From positions 1-50,599 of the forward strand of contig JAGLDC010000040.1 of the NCBI GenBank assembly GCA_023145965.1: a stretch of 50,599 bases of DNA. Reading direction: 5' to 3'. The first letter of the stretch is position 1, and every line of letters begins with the position of its first letter. The notes beneath the pieces were generated by a model. That model worked only from the letters and a program-made list of their open reading frames with translations. It made no database searches and was not told the origin of the DNA. The position numbers and the translations under genes are program-made. Source of the stretch: a bacterium (GTDB taxonomy: Bacteria > UBP14 > UBA6098). Of the stretch, positions 8,513-19,100 are shown piece after piece.

Positions 8513-9106
8513 ATGCTTGAATTTGATCCTACAATTCTTGTTCCGCTGTATCCAGATGAAGAAAAAGCCTTCAGAAGAAAAGAGAATTGGCAGCGAAGAA
8601 TGATCGCCTGGTTCGGCTTCGGGACGGGAATCTCATTTGTCATAGAATTTGCAAGGTCATATTATTTTCTTATTGCTGGGCGAAATATCGAAAACCTACA
8701 CCCTGAATCAGCTCAACTCGACTTGGAGTTTAACGCTATTCTCGGTATAGTTCTCGGCTTATTTATTGCTTTAGGCCCTGTTTTTTTCGCTTTTAAGATG
8801 AGCAGGAATAAACCTCAAGGATTTGCTGCAGAAAAATTCGATAAAGGCAAGATAAAAGCGTGGTTCACTGGTATATTTTCCATTGTCGTTGCGGTAGCTA
8901 TATTGATTTTAGCCGGGCTGTTTATTGCCGGTTCGATGGTATATCGATGGGAGGCTGGGATTGGCGAAATGGAGTTCGTTGTTTTATTTGGTGCTTTTTT
9001 CCTTGCTGGTCCGCTTCTTGCCGAGGGGTTTTTGTCAATTTTTGCTACCGGACGAAATATCAAGCAGGTCTATGTTCTTAGGCGCGGGCGCTGGAAGAAG
9101 GGTTAG
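8513..9106 (+). CDS. Unrecognised membrane protein with four predicted helices
   Basis: 197 aa that I do not recognise. An N-terminal charged segment (about 15-30, EEKAFRRKENWQRR) precedes hydrophobic segments at about 32-55, 77-98, 118-142 and 152-178. The C-terminus is basic (VLRRGRWKKG), which would keep it in the cytoplasm. The start is the first ATG after the patatin stop; only a weak Shine-Dalgarno (CGGAAA) is present. The radical SAM gene follows after 19 bp. The spacing suggests a patatin-membrane protein-radical SAM unit, but no functional link is known. Confidence 0.7.
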   Translation: MLEFDPTILVPLYPDEEKAFRRKENWQRRMIAWFGFGTGISFVIEFARSYYFLIAGRNIENLHPESAQLDLEFNAILGIVLGLFIALGPVFFAFKMSRNKPQGFAAEKFDKGKIKAWFTGIFSIVVAVAILILAGLFIAGSMVYRWEAGIGEMEFVVLFGAFFLAGPLLAEGFLSIFATGRNIKQVYVLRRGRWKKG

Positions 9107-9125
9107 CCTTTCTAGAAAATCCTAA

Positions 9126-9992
9126 TTGAATTTTAATGAAGAGCAAATAAACAGGCTTTCGAACTGTGTCGAGTGCCCGCGAAGCTGTGGTGTTAACCGA
9201 TTCGATGCCATGGGATATTGCCGTTCCCATGCTATTCCCAAGATCGCTAGTGTAAACCTGCATTATGGGGAAGAACCTCCAATTTCCGGTGAACGGGGCT
9301 CCGGAACGATTTTTTTTTCCGGTTGTAATTTGTCCTGTATATTTTGCCAGAATTATCCGATTAGCCAGCTTGGCAACGGTAAGGAAACAAACCTAGATAG
9401 CCTTGTTGATGCGATGCTAAGGCTTCAAAAACGCGGCGCACATAATATTAATTTCGTTACTCCATCACATGCGACAGTTACTTTAGAAGTCGCAATTCCC
9501 GAAGCCAGAAAACTCGGCCTTGAAATACCAATAGTTTATAATACATCTGGCTACGACTCGCTCCAGCAACTTCGCAGATTGGACGGACTTATTGATATAT
9601 ACCTTTCAGATATCCGCTATGCTGATCACGAAGTTGCAGAAGAATTGTCGAATGCGCGCGATTACCCCGAAGTCAATCGAGTTGCGTTAATCGAGATGCA
9701 GCAGCAAGTTGGCAATCTCGACCTCGACAAGCATGGTATCGCTCGCCGAGGTCTGGTAATTCGACACCTGGTCTTTCCATGCGGTCTCGCGAACACCTCT
9801 TCTGCCCTCGATTTCATCGCTAATGAGATTTCGCCTGAAGCTCATGTCGCGCTGATGTCTCAGTATTTCCCTGCCTATAAGGCTGTCGATTCGCCTTCAT
9901 TAAACCGTAAAATAAACAAAGAGGAGTGGGTCGAGGCTGTGCGCCTTTTTCGTTCATCTGGTCTTAATGGCTGGGTGCAGAAAAAAGAGTAA
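9126..9992 (+). CDS. PflX-like radical SAM protein (COG1313 type)
   Basis: 288 aa. The radical-SAM cluster motif is CNLSCIFC (C67, C71, C74), and an extra N-terminal Cys set CVECPRSCGVNR (C14, C17, C21) with C32 is typical of the uncharacterised PflX group. Further signatures are FCQNYPISQ, NFVTPSHAT and YNTSGYDS. Known: members generate a 5'-deoxyadenosyl radical; the substrate is unproven, and the similarity to glycyl-radical-enzyme activases is only of family level. A TTG at 9126 is the only start available after the in-frame TAA at 9123 and has no clear Shine-Dalgarno. No glycyl-radical partner lies in the window. Confidence 0.85.
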   Translation: MNFNEEQINRLSNCVECPRSCGVNRFDAMGYCRSHAIPKIASVNLHYGEEPPISGERGSGTIFFSGCNLSCIFCQNYPISQLGNGKETNLDSLVDAMLRLQKRGAHNINFVTPSHATVTLEVAIPEARKLGLEIPIVYNTSGYDSLQQLRRLDGLIDIYLSDIRYADHEVAEELSNARDYPEVNRVALIEMQQQVGNLDLDKHGIARRGLVIRHLVFPCGLANTSSALDFIANEISPEAHVALMSQYFPAYKAVDSPSLNRKINKEEWVEAVRLFRSSGLNGWVQKKE

Positions 9993-10031
9993 GATAGTAT
10001 CTCAAAAATAATCTTTCTATGTGCTTCTTCG

Positions 10032-10174
10032 GCGCTGTCACGATTTTTGCTATTTCTTGGGGTTTGGTAGTAATAGAAACCTTGATTAGCGCAAAAATCC
10101 GCACCTGCCACCACGCTGTCACAAAATTTGCAGAATCGGCAAATTTAGCGCCAGCGTCCCTACCCGCGCCAGCG
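10032..10174 (+). repeat. GATTTTTGC-stem intergenic repeat, copy A (long)
   Basis: Head GCGCTGTCACGATTTTTGC (10032-10050), a 40-nt variable loop, then GCAAAAATCC (10091-10100), a second block CGCTGTCAC-AAAATTTGCAGA (10114-10134) and the tail CCCGCGCCAGCG (10163-10174). Head and tail match copies B (40512) and C (7219, minus). It lies in the 394-bp gap between the radical SAM gene and psd. Confidence 0.8.
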
Positions 10175-10179
10175 CCTAT

Positions 10180-10331
10180 GATTTCGCTTTAAAGAAAAGA
10201 GCAAAGTATGTTCGCGGCCGGCGCGAGGGAGTAGTGGAAAGGTTTTGGGGAGTCCGTGTGCAAGAAAATGGCAATATTAAAGAGATTATTCACTTGCACG
10301 GAGCGTGCCGGCCGCTTAGTCGAGCGAAATC
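10180..10331. repeat. Large nested inverted repeat (152 bp)
   Basis: Three sets of arms nest inside one another: GATTTCGCT (10180-10188) with AGCGAAATC (10323-10331), GCGGCCGGC (10214-10222) with GCCGGCCGC (10307-10315), and CCGTGTGCAAG (10254-10264) with CTTGCACGG (10293-10301, two bases bulged). No open frame of note lies inside. It could be a miniature transposable element or a folded RNA upstream of psd; there are no flanking open frames for a transposase. Confidence 0.7.
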
Positions 10332-10344
10332 TCGGTCTTTACTG

Positions 10345-10373
10345 TTGTTTAGTTAAAAACAAATAAGTATATT
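10345..10373 (+). promoter_or_regulatory. Putative sigma-70 promoter of psd operon
   Basis: TTGTTT (10345-10350), a 17-bp spacer, TATATT (10368-10373). The predicted transcript start near 10380 leaves almost no leader for an ATG at 10386 but fits a start at the TTG at 10398 with its GGAGG. Confidence 0.55.
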
Positions 10374-10397
10374 GGAATAATTGAAATGGAGGTTTTA

Positions 10398-11030
10398 TTG
10401 AAGCTCGACCCAGAAGGTAAAAAATATATCTATGTTTTCTTGGTCATAGCGGTTTTTTGTGCTATGACTCAAAGCATTGTTGGTTATGTATTTTGCGGAG
10501 TGTCAGTTTTCTTGTCCATATTCTCAATATATTTCTTCAGAGATCCCGATAGAAAACCTCCAGACGATATTAATGCAATACTTTCTCCTGCTGATGGCTT
10601 AGTCGCGACAGCGAGCGAATACCAACATCCGACACTCGGTAAATGCAATAGAATAGGCATTTTCATGAATATATTTGACGTTCATGTTAATCGCTCGCCC
10701 ATCGATGCGAAGGTTACTGGTCTCGAATACAAAGAAGGGACATTCAAACACGCTGGCACGGAGGGTGCATTCGAGAACAACGAGCAAATGATTATTGATC
10801 TCGAAGGCGATGGTATAAACATACAGGTAATTCAAATAGCCGGTATGGTTGCACGAAGGGTAATTTGTCGGTTAGAAAAAGGACAGGGAGTAAAACGCGC
10901 GGAGCGTATCGGTTTAATACGTTTCGGAAGCCGACTGGAGGTATTTCTTCCTTTCGATAAAACCATAATTAGTGTAAAAAAGGGAGATAGGGTAGTTTGC
11001 GGAGAAAGCTCGATAGCCAGAAAAATCTAG
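10398..11030 (+). CDS. psd: Phosphatidylserine decarboxylase (short, pyruvoyl type)
   Basis: Makes phosphatidylethanolamine from phosphatidylserine at the membrane. Two hydrophobic segments at the N-terminus precede FRDPDR, SPADG, IFMNIFDVHVNRSP and the cleavage motif RFGSR, whose Ser becomes the pyruvoyl group on self-processing. The length (about 210 aa) fits the short archaeal/FCB-type family rather than the longer E. coli type. Start choice: an ATG at 10386 is in frame, but GGAGG at 10388-10392 lies inside that extension and is spaced five bases from a TTG at 10398. Starting there gives MKLDPEGKKYIY, the usual N-terminus (M-x3-5-EG) for this group. pssA overlaps its 3' end by 34 bp, so the pair is coupled and covers consecutive pathway steps. 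Confidence 0.9.
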   Translation: MKLDPEGKKYIYVFLVIAVFCAMTQSIVGYVFCGVSVFLSIFSIYFFRDPDRKPPDDINAILSPADGLVATASEYQHPTLGKCNRIGIFMNIFDVHVNRSPIDAKVTGLEYKEGTFKHAGTEGAFENNEQMIIDLEGDGINIQVIQIAGMVARRVICRLEKGQGVKRAERIGLIRFGSRLEVFLPFDKTIISVKKGDRVVCGESSIARKI

Positions 11031-11809
11031 ATAATCTGAGGCCTGTTGTTCCGGGTGTGTTTACCTTTGGTAACCTGCTTTGTGGATTCCTTGCCATTCT
11101 TCATGCGATGGGAGACAATCCTATCAATGCCGCATGGTTCATTCTTATAGGAGCTTTTCTCGATGCCCTCGATGGCAAAGTTGCACGCCTTGCCAAAGGG
11201 GCTACCCCTCTCGGCGTCCAGCTCGACAGTCTCGCGGATTTCCTTACATTCGGCATAGCACCGATAATAATGATGTTTGGAGTAGGCTGTTTCGACCTTC
11301 GCGATTGGCGTTTAGCAATAGGTCTTTTATATCTATTTGCAGGCGCTTACAGGCTTGCAAGATTTAACTTAGAAGCAGTGCCCGAAGGGGTTGATAATTT
11401 TACAGGGTTACCTATACCGGCTGCGGCTCTAACTGTCGCTAGTGGCGTTCTCTTTATTCAAAAGGTATGGCCTCCTATTGTTGGTAACGGTTCTTTGGGT
11501 GGGGTGGCTATTATGGCATGGCTTATGGTCTCTAATGTGCCATATCCCAAGAGGTTACCAAGGTTTAAATTATCCAGACAGAAGAGCATAGTATTTGTTA
11601 TACCAATATTGATATTAATTTTAGGATTGATTTTAGCACCCGTTTATTTAATTTATCCTATGATGATTATTTATGTGGCTTTCGGTTTAGCTAGGGCTGT
11701 TTTTAATTCATTGACACATCGTAAGGAGAGATTGGATGAAAAATTTCAAAGCAACGGTGAATGTTCGAAAGAAGGCGACGGTGGCGGATCCGGAGGGGAA
11801 GACTATTAG
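10997..11809 (+). CDS. pssA: CDP-diacylglycerol--serine O-phosphatidyltransferase
   Basis: Membrane CDP-alcohol phosphatidyltransferase that makes the phosphatidylserine used by Psd. The full catalytic motif D-G-x2-A-R-x8-G-x3-D-x3-D is present: D59 G60, A63 R64, G73, D77, D81. Several hydrophobic helices follow (about 85-100, 105-120, 140-155, 165-180, 195-230). The start is a TTG at 10997 inside psd, preceded by GGGAGATAGGG. The C-terminal tail after about residue 240 is hydrophilic and Gly/Glu/Asp-rich, and its last 74 bases are shared with purS in another frame, an unusually long overlap. Confidence 0.92.
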   Translation: MRRKLDSQKNLDNLRPVVPGVFTFGNLLCGFLAILHAMGDNPINAAWFILIGAFLDALDGKVARLAKGATPLGVQLDSLADFLTFGIAPIIMMFGVGCFDLRDWRLAIGLLYLFAGAYRLARFNLEAVPEGVDNFTGLPIPAAALTVASGVLFIQKVWPPIVGNGSLGGVAIMAWLMVSNVPYPKRLPRFKLSRQKSIVFVIPILILILGLILAPVYLIYPMMIIYVAFGLARAVFNSLTHRKERLDEKFQSNGECSKEGDGGGSGGEDY

Positions 11810-11990
11810 CGAAGCTCTCGTCAGATTAGGATACGAGGAAGTTAAAAAGATTAGGACCGGCAAGGTTTTTAATGTTGAGATAGCAACGATAGATGCCGAC
11901 AAAGCTCGTGGAATAGTCGAAAAAATCTCAGAGGAGATTCTTTCGAATCCTATAATAGAAGTTTTCGATTTTGAAATAGAGGAGTTTTAG
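11736..11990 (+). CDS. purS: Phosphoribosylformylglycinamidine synthase subunit PurS
   Basis: 84 aa, the normal PurS size, with family signatures [18 protein letters not shown] and [11 protein letters not shown] and the central [12 protein letters not shown]. PurS bridges PurL and PurQ in the three-part FGAM synthase of de novo purine synthesis. The ATG has AAGGAGAG upstream and lies inside the 3' end of pssA. The stop TAG overlaps the GTG start of purQ by one base, so the two are translated together. purL is not in the window. Confidence 0.94.
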   Translation: MKNFKATVNVRKKATVADPEGKTISEALVRLGYEEVKKIRTGKVFNVEIATIDADKARGIVEKISEEILSNPIIEVFDFEIEEF

Positions 11991-12709
11991 TGTTAGTTGG
12001 AGTTGTAGTTTTTCCAGGAAGCAACTGCGACCGCGATGCCCTTTGGGCTATCGAGAAGGGCCTCGGGGAAAGCGCCAAATTTATTTGGCACCACGACAGA
12101 AACCTCTCGAATGTAGACCTGGTTATTTTACCGGGAGGGTTCTCTTATGGCGATTACCTTCGCACAGGGGTTTTTGCGCGTTTCAGTCCGGTAATGGAGT
12201 CCGTAAAGGATTTCGCAAAAAAGGGTGGCCTTGTAATCGGGATTTGTAATGGGTTTCAAGTTCTTCTGGAGGCTGGATTACTGCCCGGCGCACTGATTGC
12301 AAATAAAAATTTACGTTTTCTTTGCAAGGATGTTTTTATTCGCGTAGAAAAAGACGATGGTCCATTCTCGAAGTCGATGTCTGTTGGCGAGGTGCTACAA
12401 ATACCCATCGCCCATTTCGGAGGCAATTATTTTGCCGAACCAGAAGAGCTTGCAAAATTGGAATCGAATGGCCAGGTGGTTTTTAGATATTGTAATAAGG
12501 ATGGTGATATTACAGCTGAGTCGAACCCTAATGGTAGTTTACATAACATCGCTGGCATAACCAACGAACGCGGAAATATCATGGGGATGATGCCGCATCC
12601 TGAAAGGTGTAGTGAGGCTATTCTCGGGTCTGATGATGGACTAGGCATTTTTGCAAGTGTTAAGAAATATCTAGGTTTAATGGAGGAAAATATTGTCAGA
12701 AGGGCGTAA
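11990..12709 (+). CDS. purQ: Phosphoribosylformylglycinamidine synthase subunit PurQ (glutaminase)
   Basis: Class I glutamine amidotransferase subunit that supplies ammonia to FGAM synthase. Seen: FPGSNCDRD near the N-terminus, [12 protein letters not shown] (47-58), the nucleophile Cys86 in GICNGFQ, and His203/Glu205 in MMPHPER, so the triad is complete. The 239 aa are slightly longer than average. The GTG start at 11990 is preceded by GAGGAG. DUF4321 overlaps its 3' end by 17 bp. Confidence 0.95.
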   Translation: MLVGVVVFPGSNCDRDALWAIEKGLGESAKFIWHHDRNLSNVDLVILPGGFSYGDYLRTGVFARFSPVMESVKDFAKKGGLVIGICNGFQVLLEAGLLPGALIANKNLRFLCKDVFIRVEKDDGPFSKSMSVGEVLQIPIAHFGGNYFAEPEELAKLESNGQVVFRYCNKDGDITAESNPNGSLHNIAGITNERGNIMGMMPHPERCSEAILGSDDGLGIFASVKKYLGLMEENIVRRA

Positions 12710-12962
12710 GAGGTTTGCTGTAGTTCTTCTCGCTGTTGTCGTGGGGCTTTTGGCTGGAGCTTTGATTACAGAGATACTGAAATTCATCCTTCCAATAGGT
12801 GTAGTAAAGACATTTTTTATGAAGGAGGTTGGATTCGGCTTAAATCCAATGGAGATAGACCTTGCGATTATACAATTCACTTTTGGATTGAGGATGAGTT
12901 TTAACTTCGTTTCTCTTGTGGCTATTGGACTTACGGTCTACTACTTCAAGTGGTGGCTGTGA
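12693..12962 (+). CDS. DUF4321 small membrane protein
   Basis: 89 aa with two hydrophobic helices (about 8-30 and 68-87) joined by the family pattern [20 protein letters not shown]. The start is a TTG at 12693, six bases after GGAGG, inside purQ. The function of DUF4321 is unknown; it is often the last gene of housekeeping operons, as here, where a 225-bp gap with a strong promoter follows. Confidence 0.78.
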   Translation: MSEGRKRFAVVLLAVVVGLLAGALITEILKFILPIGVVKTFFMKEVGFGLNPMEIDLAIIQFTFGLRMSFNFVSLVAIGLTVYYFKWWL

Positions 12963-13010
12963 TGTTTGGGCGGATAATGTTGTATAATTTTGAAGTATCA
13001 AAAAAAGTTG

Positions 13011-13038
13011 TTGACATTTAATTTGAACAGTTTATACT
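13011..13038 (+). promoter_or_regulatory. Strong sigma-70-type promoter upstream of giant protein gene
   Basis: A perfect -35 TTGACA (13011-13016), 16-bp spacer and -10 TATACT (13033-13038). It is followed by a leader of about 140 nt ending in GGGAGAGGAG before the ATG at 13188. It is the best-matching promoter seen in the window. The leader has no obvious riboswitch fold. Confidence 0.75.
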
Positions 13039-13187
13039 TTAGTTGAACACATAGCGAGCAATGCTTCGTGTAATGTGATAAACAGAAGCGCTAAGTTCCT
13101 TCAAAGTAATAGGATAATTGCGCTAAACTTTGTTAAATAGAAAGTGTTCTTAAAAAAACGCATTCCTACAAAGGGAGAGGAGTTGAA

Positions 13188-16100
13188 ATGAAAAAGGTCG
13201 GATTTGTCGTTATAGCGGCCATTTTAGCCGTTTCTGCTATGGCTGGAGTCCATATGGATAAAGCTGTGAGCGCGATGACTTATGTAACCGATCCAGCTAA
13301 TGGGTTATATAATCCCGTCGAGGGATTACCGTGGGTTAATGGTGTTAATTCACCTACTGCGGCAGCACCAGCGCTGGACAATCAGTCGCCATCGTATCTC
13401 GGAGCCTATTTCTATTCGACTGCCGCATTAATCGCAGGTATGCATGCAACCGGTGTTAACACCGACTGTGCAGACAATGCGATTGAGAGGGTGTTCATCT
13501 GGAATTACAACAGCACTGGACATCCCGTTGCAGGCGTCGAACCATGGTGGAACGAAAATACCGGTATGCTGGGTTTCGTCCCGGATAGCATGATCATGTG
13601 TGATGCCCTTATTCCATGGCGTCTCGATCCGGCAATGGCTATGCCGGGTAGTGTTCATGAAATTTATCTCGAGAAAGTGCTTTGGAGTATGTATTTTCTC
13701 ACTATCAGCGGGGAAATAGAGTACACACCGTATATCGCGAAAACCCTTCGCAGCATTCGGAATAATCCCACTTTCTTCAATGGCGGGACTGGCGCGATTA
13801 AATACGATAATACGGATAACCTCTATCTTACAGCCCTTTGGGGGCTTGTTCTAGAAAGCTACACGAGGTCATGGGAGCTTTATCCCGTCCGTGAACGCGC
13901 GATCCGACCCCCGGTTCTCGATTATGACTGGACCTATGAGTCTGAAGCAGCATGGCTTTATGTTCAAGCGATGATGAGCTATTATTTCGGTGTGACTCTA
14001 CCGGGGTGGTGGAGCGATTTTCATTGTCCTCCCAGCGCTACTATGGCGCCTATGGATGCCGCACGCGGACTCGAAAGGTGGGAGTATCTTCCGATTATGA
14101 TGTTCGCCGCTATTTCCGGAAACACAACGGTTGCTGAAGACCTATGGGATGACAATTTAGACGACGTAACGCCTCAGCAGTGGAGACAGGATGTCCGTGA
14201 TTATTTCTGGACAGGACCACTCTTCGATGGAACGCGTTGTGTTTATGATCCTCTTGGAAGATGGCCCGGGATTACAAGCCATTACGATATTGCAAATGTC
14301 GAGATGTATATGGCCACCGAAGATGCCAAGTATGCTGAGAGAATAATCGAGGTCGAAACCGATTATTGGGATCCTAATCAGTGGAGTGGTGATTACTACG
14401 TTCATAGTGGACCCATGTATAATCCCACAGTGATTTGGAATGGTCTTCATGCTTGGGCTTTAGCTCATGTGCCTTCGGTTGAAATTACCGGAATAACGAG
14501 TAATCTACCGAGTCTTGGCATTTTGCCTTATGACTACAATGCCAACACCGGTCAGGATCATGTCGTTACCGTTCGCGTTACTAATACCGGTCTCGTGCCC
14601 GTTGACGACCTTGTTCTCGAATTCGACGAGGTCTATTTCTCCGGCACACGTTCGGATATGGTAGCGGCTCCGAGGATTCCAGTTGGCGCTTATGTCGATG
14701 TGACTTACGATGTCGGTGGTCCTGGCATGGCCGGCGATCACTCGATAGATTGTGATTTTACAGTCGCCAGCGCCGCACATGTCGATTACACTGTTATTGA
14801 TGACGATCTTTTTATAAATGTTCAAGATCCAGCTCAAGTGGATGTTGTTTTCTGTGGCGGAAGCCCGGAAAGCGCGCCTCTCAATCCGTTTATCACTATC
14901 GGCCAGGAATTCGAGTTCGAGGTCGAGATTTGGAATAACGGCGGCGCTACGATTCGCGAGGTCGAGATCGATCTTACGCAATCCAGTCCATACGGCCTTA
15001 TCTTAGATTTCCCCGATGGAACGCATTTCTCCGGGTTGGTCGAAATCGCCGGTGGAACTTTTGGAAGCGTTCTTTTCCGCGCTATCGCTCCATTGGGAGT
15101 CGGCGGGATTATTGGCGACGACATCCATGTCGACGTCGATCTGGTTCGCGCGGTGGACGAGAACACGCGCACCGATATCGTTTTCGGGATTCTTACCGAC
15201 GACGAGGAGGATTTCGATATTCAATATCCTCCGTTGCTCACGGTTACCAATATAAATTCCGCGCCGTTCTGGCTTAACGCAACCAATACCGTCGATGTTA
15301 CGGTTGCGATAAGCAATGCGGCCGGCGATTATGCTACCGCAGATTCTATCGACGTTTATAATCAAATGGTCGAATTTGTGGCTTCGGTAGTCGGTGGCGT
15401 TGGCGGTGCCGATCTTCCGAGCGCGGCACCGGCGAATATTCCTGCGGGAAATGCCGCCAATGTGGTATTCACAGTCGATAACGATGGCGTTACCGAAAAT
15501 GCTATCGTTGATATAGAGTATACCGGAAATTACCACGATGGTAATGACGGTGGAAACGCCGAACCAATGGCCAGCCCGCTCACCGGTACCGATGCAGCCG
15601 GAATGGGAATCGATATTCTCGCTCCGACGGTGAATCCGGTCGCTCCGGTCGCAGGCGCCACATGGCCTGGCGACAATGTCGTCCAGATCGACGCGAATGA
15701 TAATCTAAGCGGCGTCAATAGCGTGACGATTTATCTTCGCGACGAGGTCGGCGGACTGTATTGGAACTTCGCAACTGGAGTTTGGCAAGCTGGTTTCACT
15801 AGAAGAACTTTCACTTACAATGCTGTTTCCGGTTATTGGGAGAGAACTTTAGCCAACCATCCTTCGGGCGAATACATTATGTATATCGACTGCGATGATA
15901 ATGCCGGCAACGATATGCCGACCGATTATGTCCCGATTGGCGATGTCGCATATATACACATCGTAGAGATCTGGACTGATCTTTGGAGAGGAAGTATTGC
16001 AGCTCCGTTGCCCCATGGTTCAACTTGGGATTATGAGTGCGATTGGAACTGGGCCTATCGCTGCAGTGTGATGGTCTATAATCCGAATGCCTTTATCGTC

Positions 16101-19100
16101 GAGGATGTTGTTGTCGATCTATACAGCATTTCGCCTTATACGCAGGCGGGCATTGCCGATTTGACCGGCCCGATCGACATTCCGGCTCTTGAGTATATTT
16201 GGTATGTGTTCGATGTAATCGCGCCGGATTATAATTTCATCGATTCGCTTTATGCGCATACATCCGATGGAACATACGACAGCGGCAAACCTGTTGCTGA
16301 ACAGATCACAGACAATGACCTTCTTATAAAAGTCGAACAACCGGCTAATTTCGCTATTGTCTCCACATGGGTGGAACCGAGCGAAATTAACAACTGGCTT
16401 GGCGATTTGGCTGACGATGTCGAGGATACTGCTCTCGTGACACTCAGACAGCAATTCCACTATTATGTTACCGTCCGCAATGACGGCAAAGATCAGATCG
16501 ACAGCGTTCGCGTATCTCCATTCCAGGCTCCGGCTATGGGTAGCATAATTATTAGGATTTCGCCGACCGCTTGGATATACAACTTCGAAGCCGGTGAAGA
16601 GCAGACCTTCGAATTCCAGGTAACCGCCTCGGCGGGTGACCCCGGTGATTGTCCTGTTCAATGGGATCAGGATTTAGGTCTCAGCCTCATTGGCGCATCT
16701 TTTACTGCTCACAACCATGAGCCCGGCTATGTTATCGGTCTCTCATCGGTAATCGACGACCGCGCGCCGATAGGGATTCAACAGCATCCGGTTCTCGTGA
16801 CCGATGATTGGGCTATCGAAGGAACATCCATTCCGGCCGAGACCACATGGATTAATATGACCAATACAGTGGCGTTTGATCTTTGGACGATCAATCCGCT
16901 GGCGATGTGCTGTGGGACACCGTATAACGATCGTGCCGCAGTCGATAGGATTCTCAGCGATCCGATTCATTATCCAGCTCTTCTTGAGTTCTGGGATTTC
17001 TCCGATCCCGATCCTTGGGATCATGTTCAGACCGACGAACATATCGATGGGCTTATGGCTCATACGGTCACGGAAGATATGATCTGGCCTGGCGAGATGA
17101 CACAACTTACCTGGGGTCTTTCGTGGGATGGCACTTATGGTGGCACCTCCGAGGGTGTCTGGTGGGTCATCGATCGCGTTTTCTATGGTGATAATAACAA
17201 TCAACTTATTTTCTACGGGATGAATAGCCCGCATGTTGATACCTTCTCGAGAGTTATGGGTATCGATGTTTCGAGGCCGGAATGTGAGATTATCTGGCCG
17301 ATAGATTCCGTCTATCAAAACTTCCCGGAGACTCTTCTCGTTCTCGCTAATGACAATCTATCCGGCCTAGTTCCGGAAAGCGTAAAGGTTCAGTTTGAGG
17401 ATCCGACCGGCGCTATCTATAACGGGACGGTTTGGGGAACAGGAAGCTGTTGGTTTACTGCTCATTACGATATTACCTATGGTGCGGATACCTTCTGGTA
17501 TGACACACCGACACCGACACAGGAAGGTTGCTGGACTTACAGTGCCTACTCTTATGATATTGCCGGTAACCAGTCTTTAATCGACCAAGTCGATTTCATC
17601 TGGGACGCTACCGAGCCGACCTGCGATATCATCTATCCCGCTCCCGGATATTATAGCTACACAGCGACAAATATTTGGGATCAACTCATCGAGATTTGGG
17701 CGTTAGACGACACCACTGCCGGCGCGGCCTGCGTGTCTCATGTCAAGAGCGTCTATGTCGCTATCTTCGATATTATCGATAGCGTCTGGTGGGACGGTTC
17801 CGGTTGGTTAGCTTCCGGGACGGCCTACTGGTTGCCTTGCGATCCCACAGGGGATCCTGAGGTTTGGGATTATGACGGCTATACCGATATGAGCACTGTT
17901 ATTCTGGAAGTATATTCCTACTGCAGAGACAGCGCTGGCAACTTCGGTCCGCCTTGCGATACACTTCATGATGTTGTTGTTGATGAGGACAAACCGAACA
18001 GCGTAGTTACTAATCGCTTTGGAGTCGAATTACCCAATATGTGGTTCGTCGATTTAGCGGATTGGAACACGGATATGCAGGATAATTTCTGGGGCGACGC
18101 CGAGGATTATCTCACGCGCGTGGATTCTGTTCGTTATTCCGTCTGGGATAGTTTGAACAACAGCTATTGGAACGGTGCGGGTTGGGATGGTTCTTCCGGA
18201 GAGATCTGGAATACTCCCAATCAATATAATTGGGATGGTGGCGGTTGGTTTACCCCTGATTCTCCACCTCATGCTCCCGATATTGACTTAGGTATAGGTA
18301 AAGAGCTTGAGTGGCGCACTTATTTCGCGAATCCGGGATTCGGCTACTACAAGGTTCGCAGCAAGTCTTATGATGATCTCGGTCACATAGAACCTGGATT
18401 CGATGCGCAGAACGAAAAGATTCTTATCTTTGATGACTGCGCGCCGGTTATCCATCCGAGATATCCCGATGCTGGAGCTGTGTATTTCATATGGGATTGG
18501 GTAGATAGCTTTGTCGTCTATGCCTATGACAGCTGCGGCTGGAACATGGGCGGCGGAATGGGCGCACCTGTCGATGAGGTTAGATTCTGGATTATCAATC
18601 CCGATGGTAAATATTGGGGCTGGGTGCCGATTTTAGGCTGGCGTTGGTGCGATTTCGAATTGTCAATACCTGGTGTTCAGGTTAACGACAGCCTATGGAA
18701 ACCGTTTAATATCCCATTGATCTCCCAGGAGGGAACTTACACGATGTTCGTTCGCGCGAGGGACTTCAATGGCAATACCGTTCTGAATGCATGGAGCTGG
18801 ACGATTACGGTTTCCGGTGAGTTCATCACTATAGAAACTATTCCGAACGATCCGGGCCGCGACTGGTATTTCGTCGATGAAGACTTCACACTTCGCGTAA
18901 TTGCATGGGCGCATCCAGGCGTTCCAGATGTTAGTTTCGCGCACGAGTTCTTCTTCGGTGATAACATGCCGCTACCCGAGAACTTCTCTATCGATACACC
19001 CGGCCCGTATTTTGCGTTCCGTGGAACTCTCGATGTTGTTGGTTCTTGTGATGTTCCTGTTCTCGGGCTAGAGGCCTTTGTCGATGCACCTTCGAGTTTC

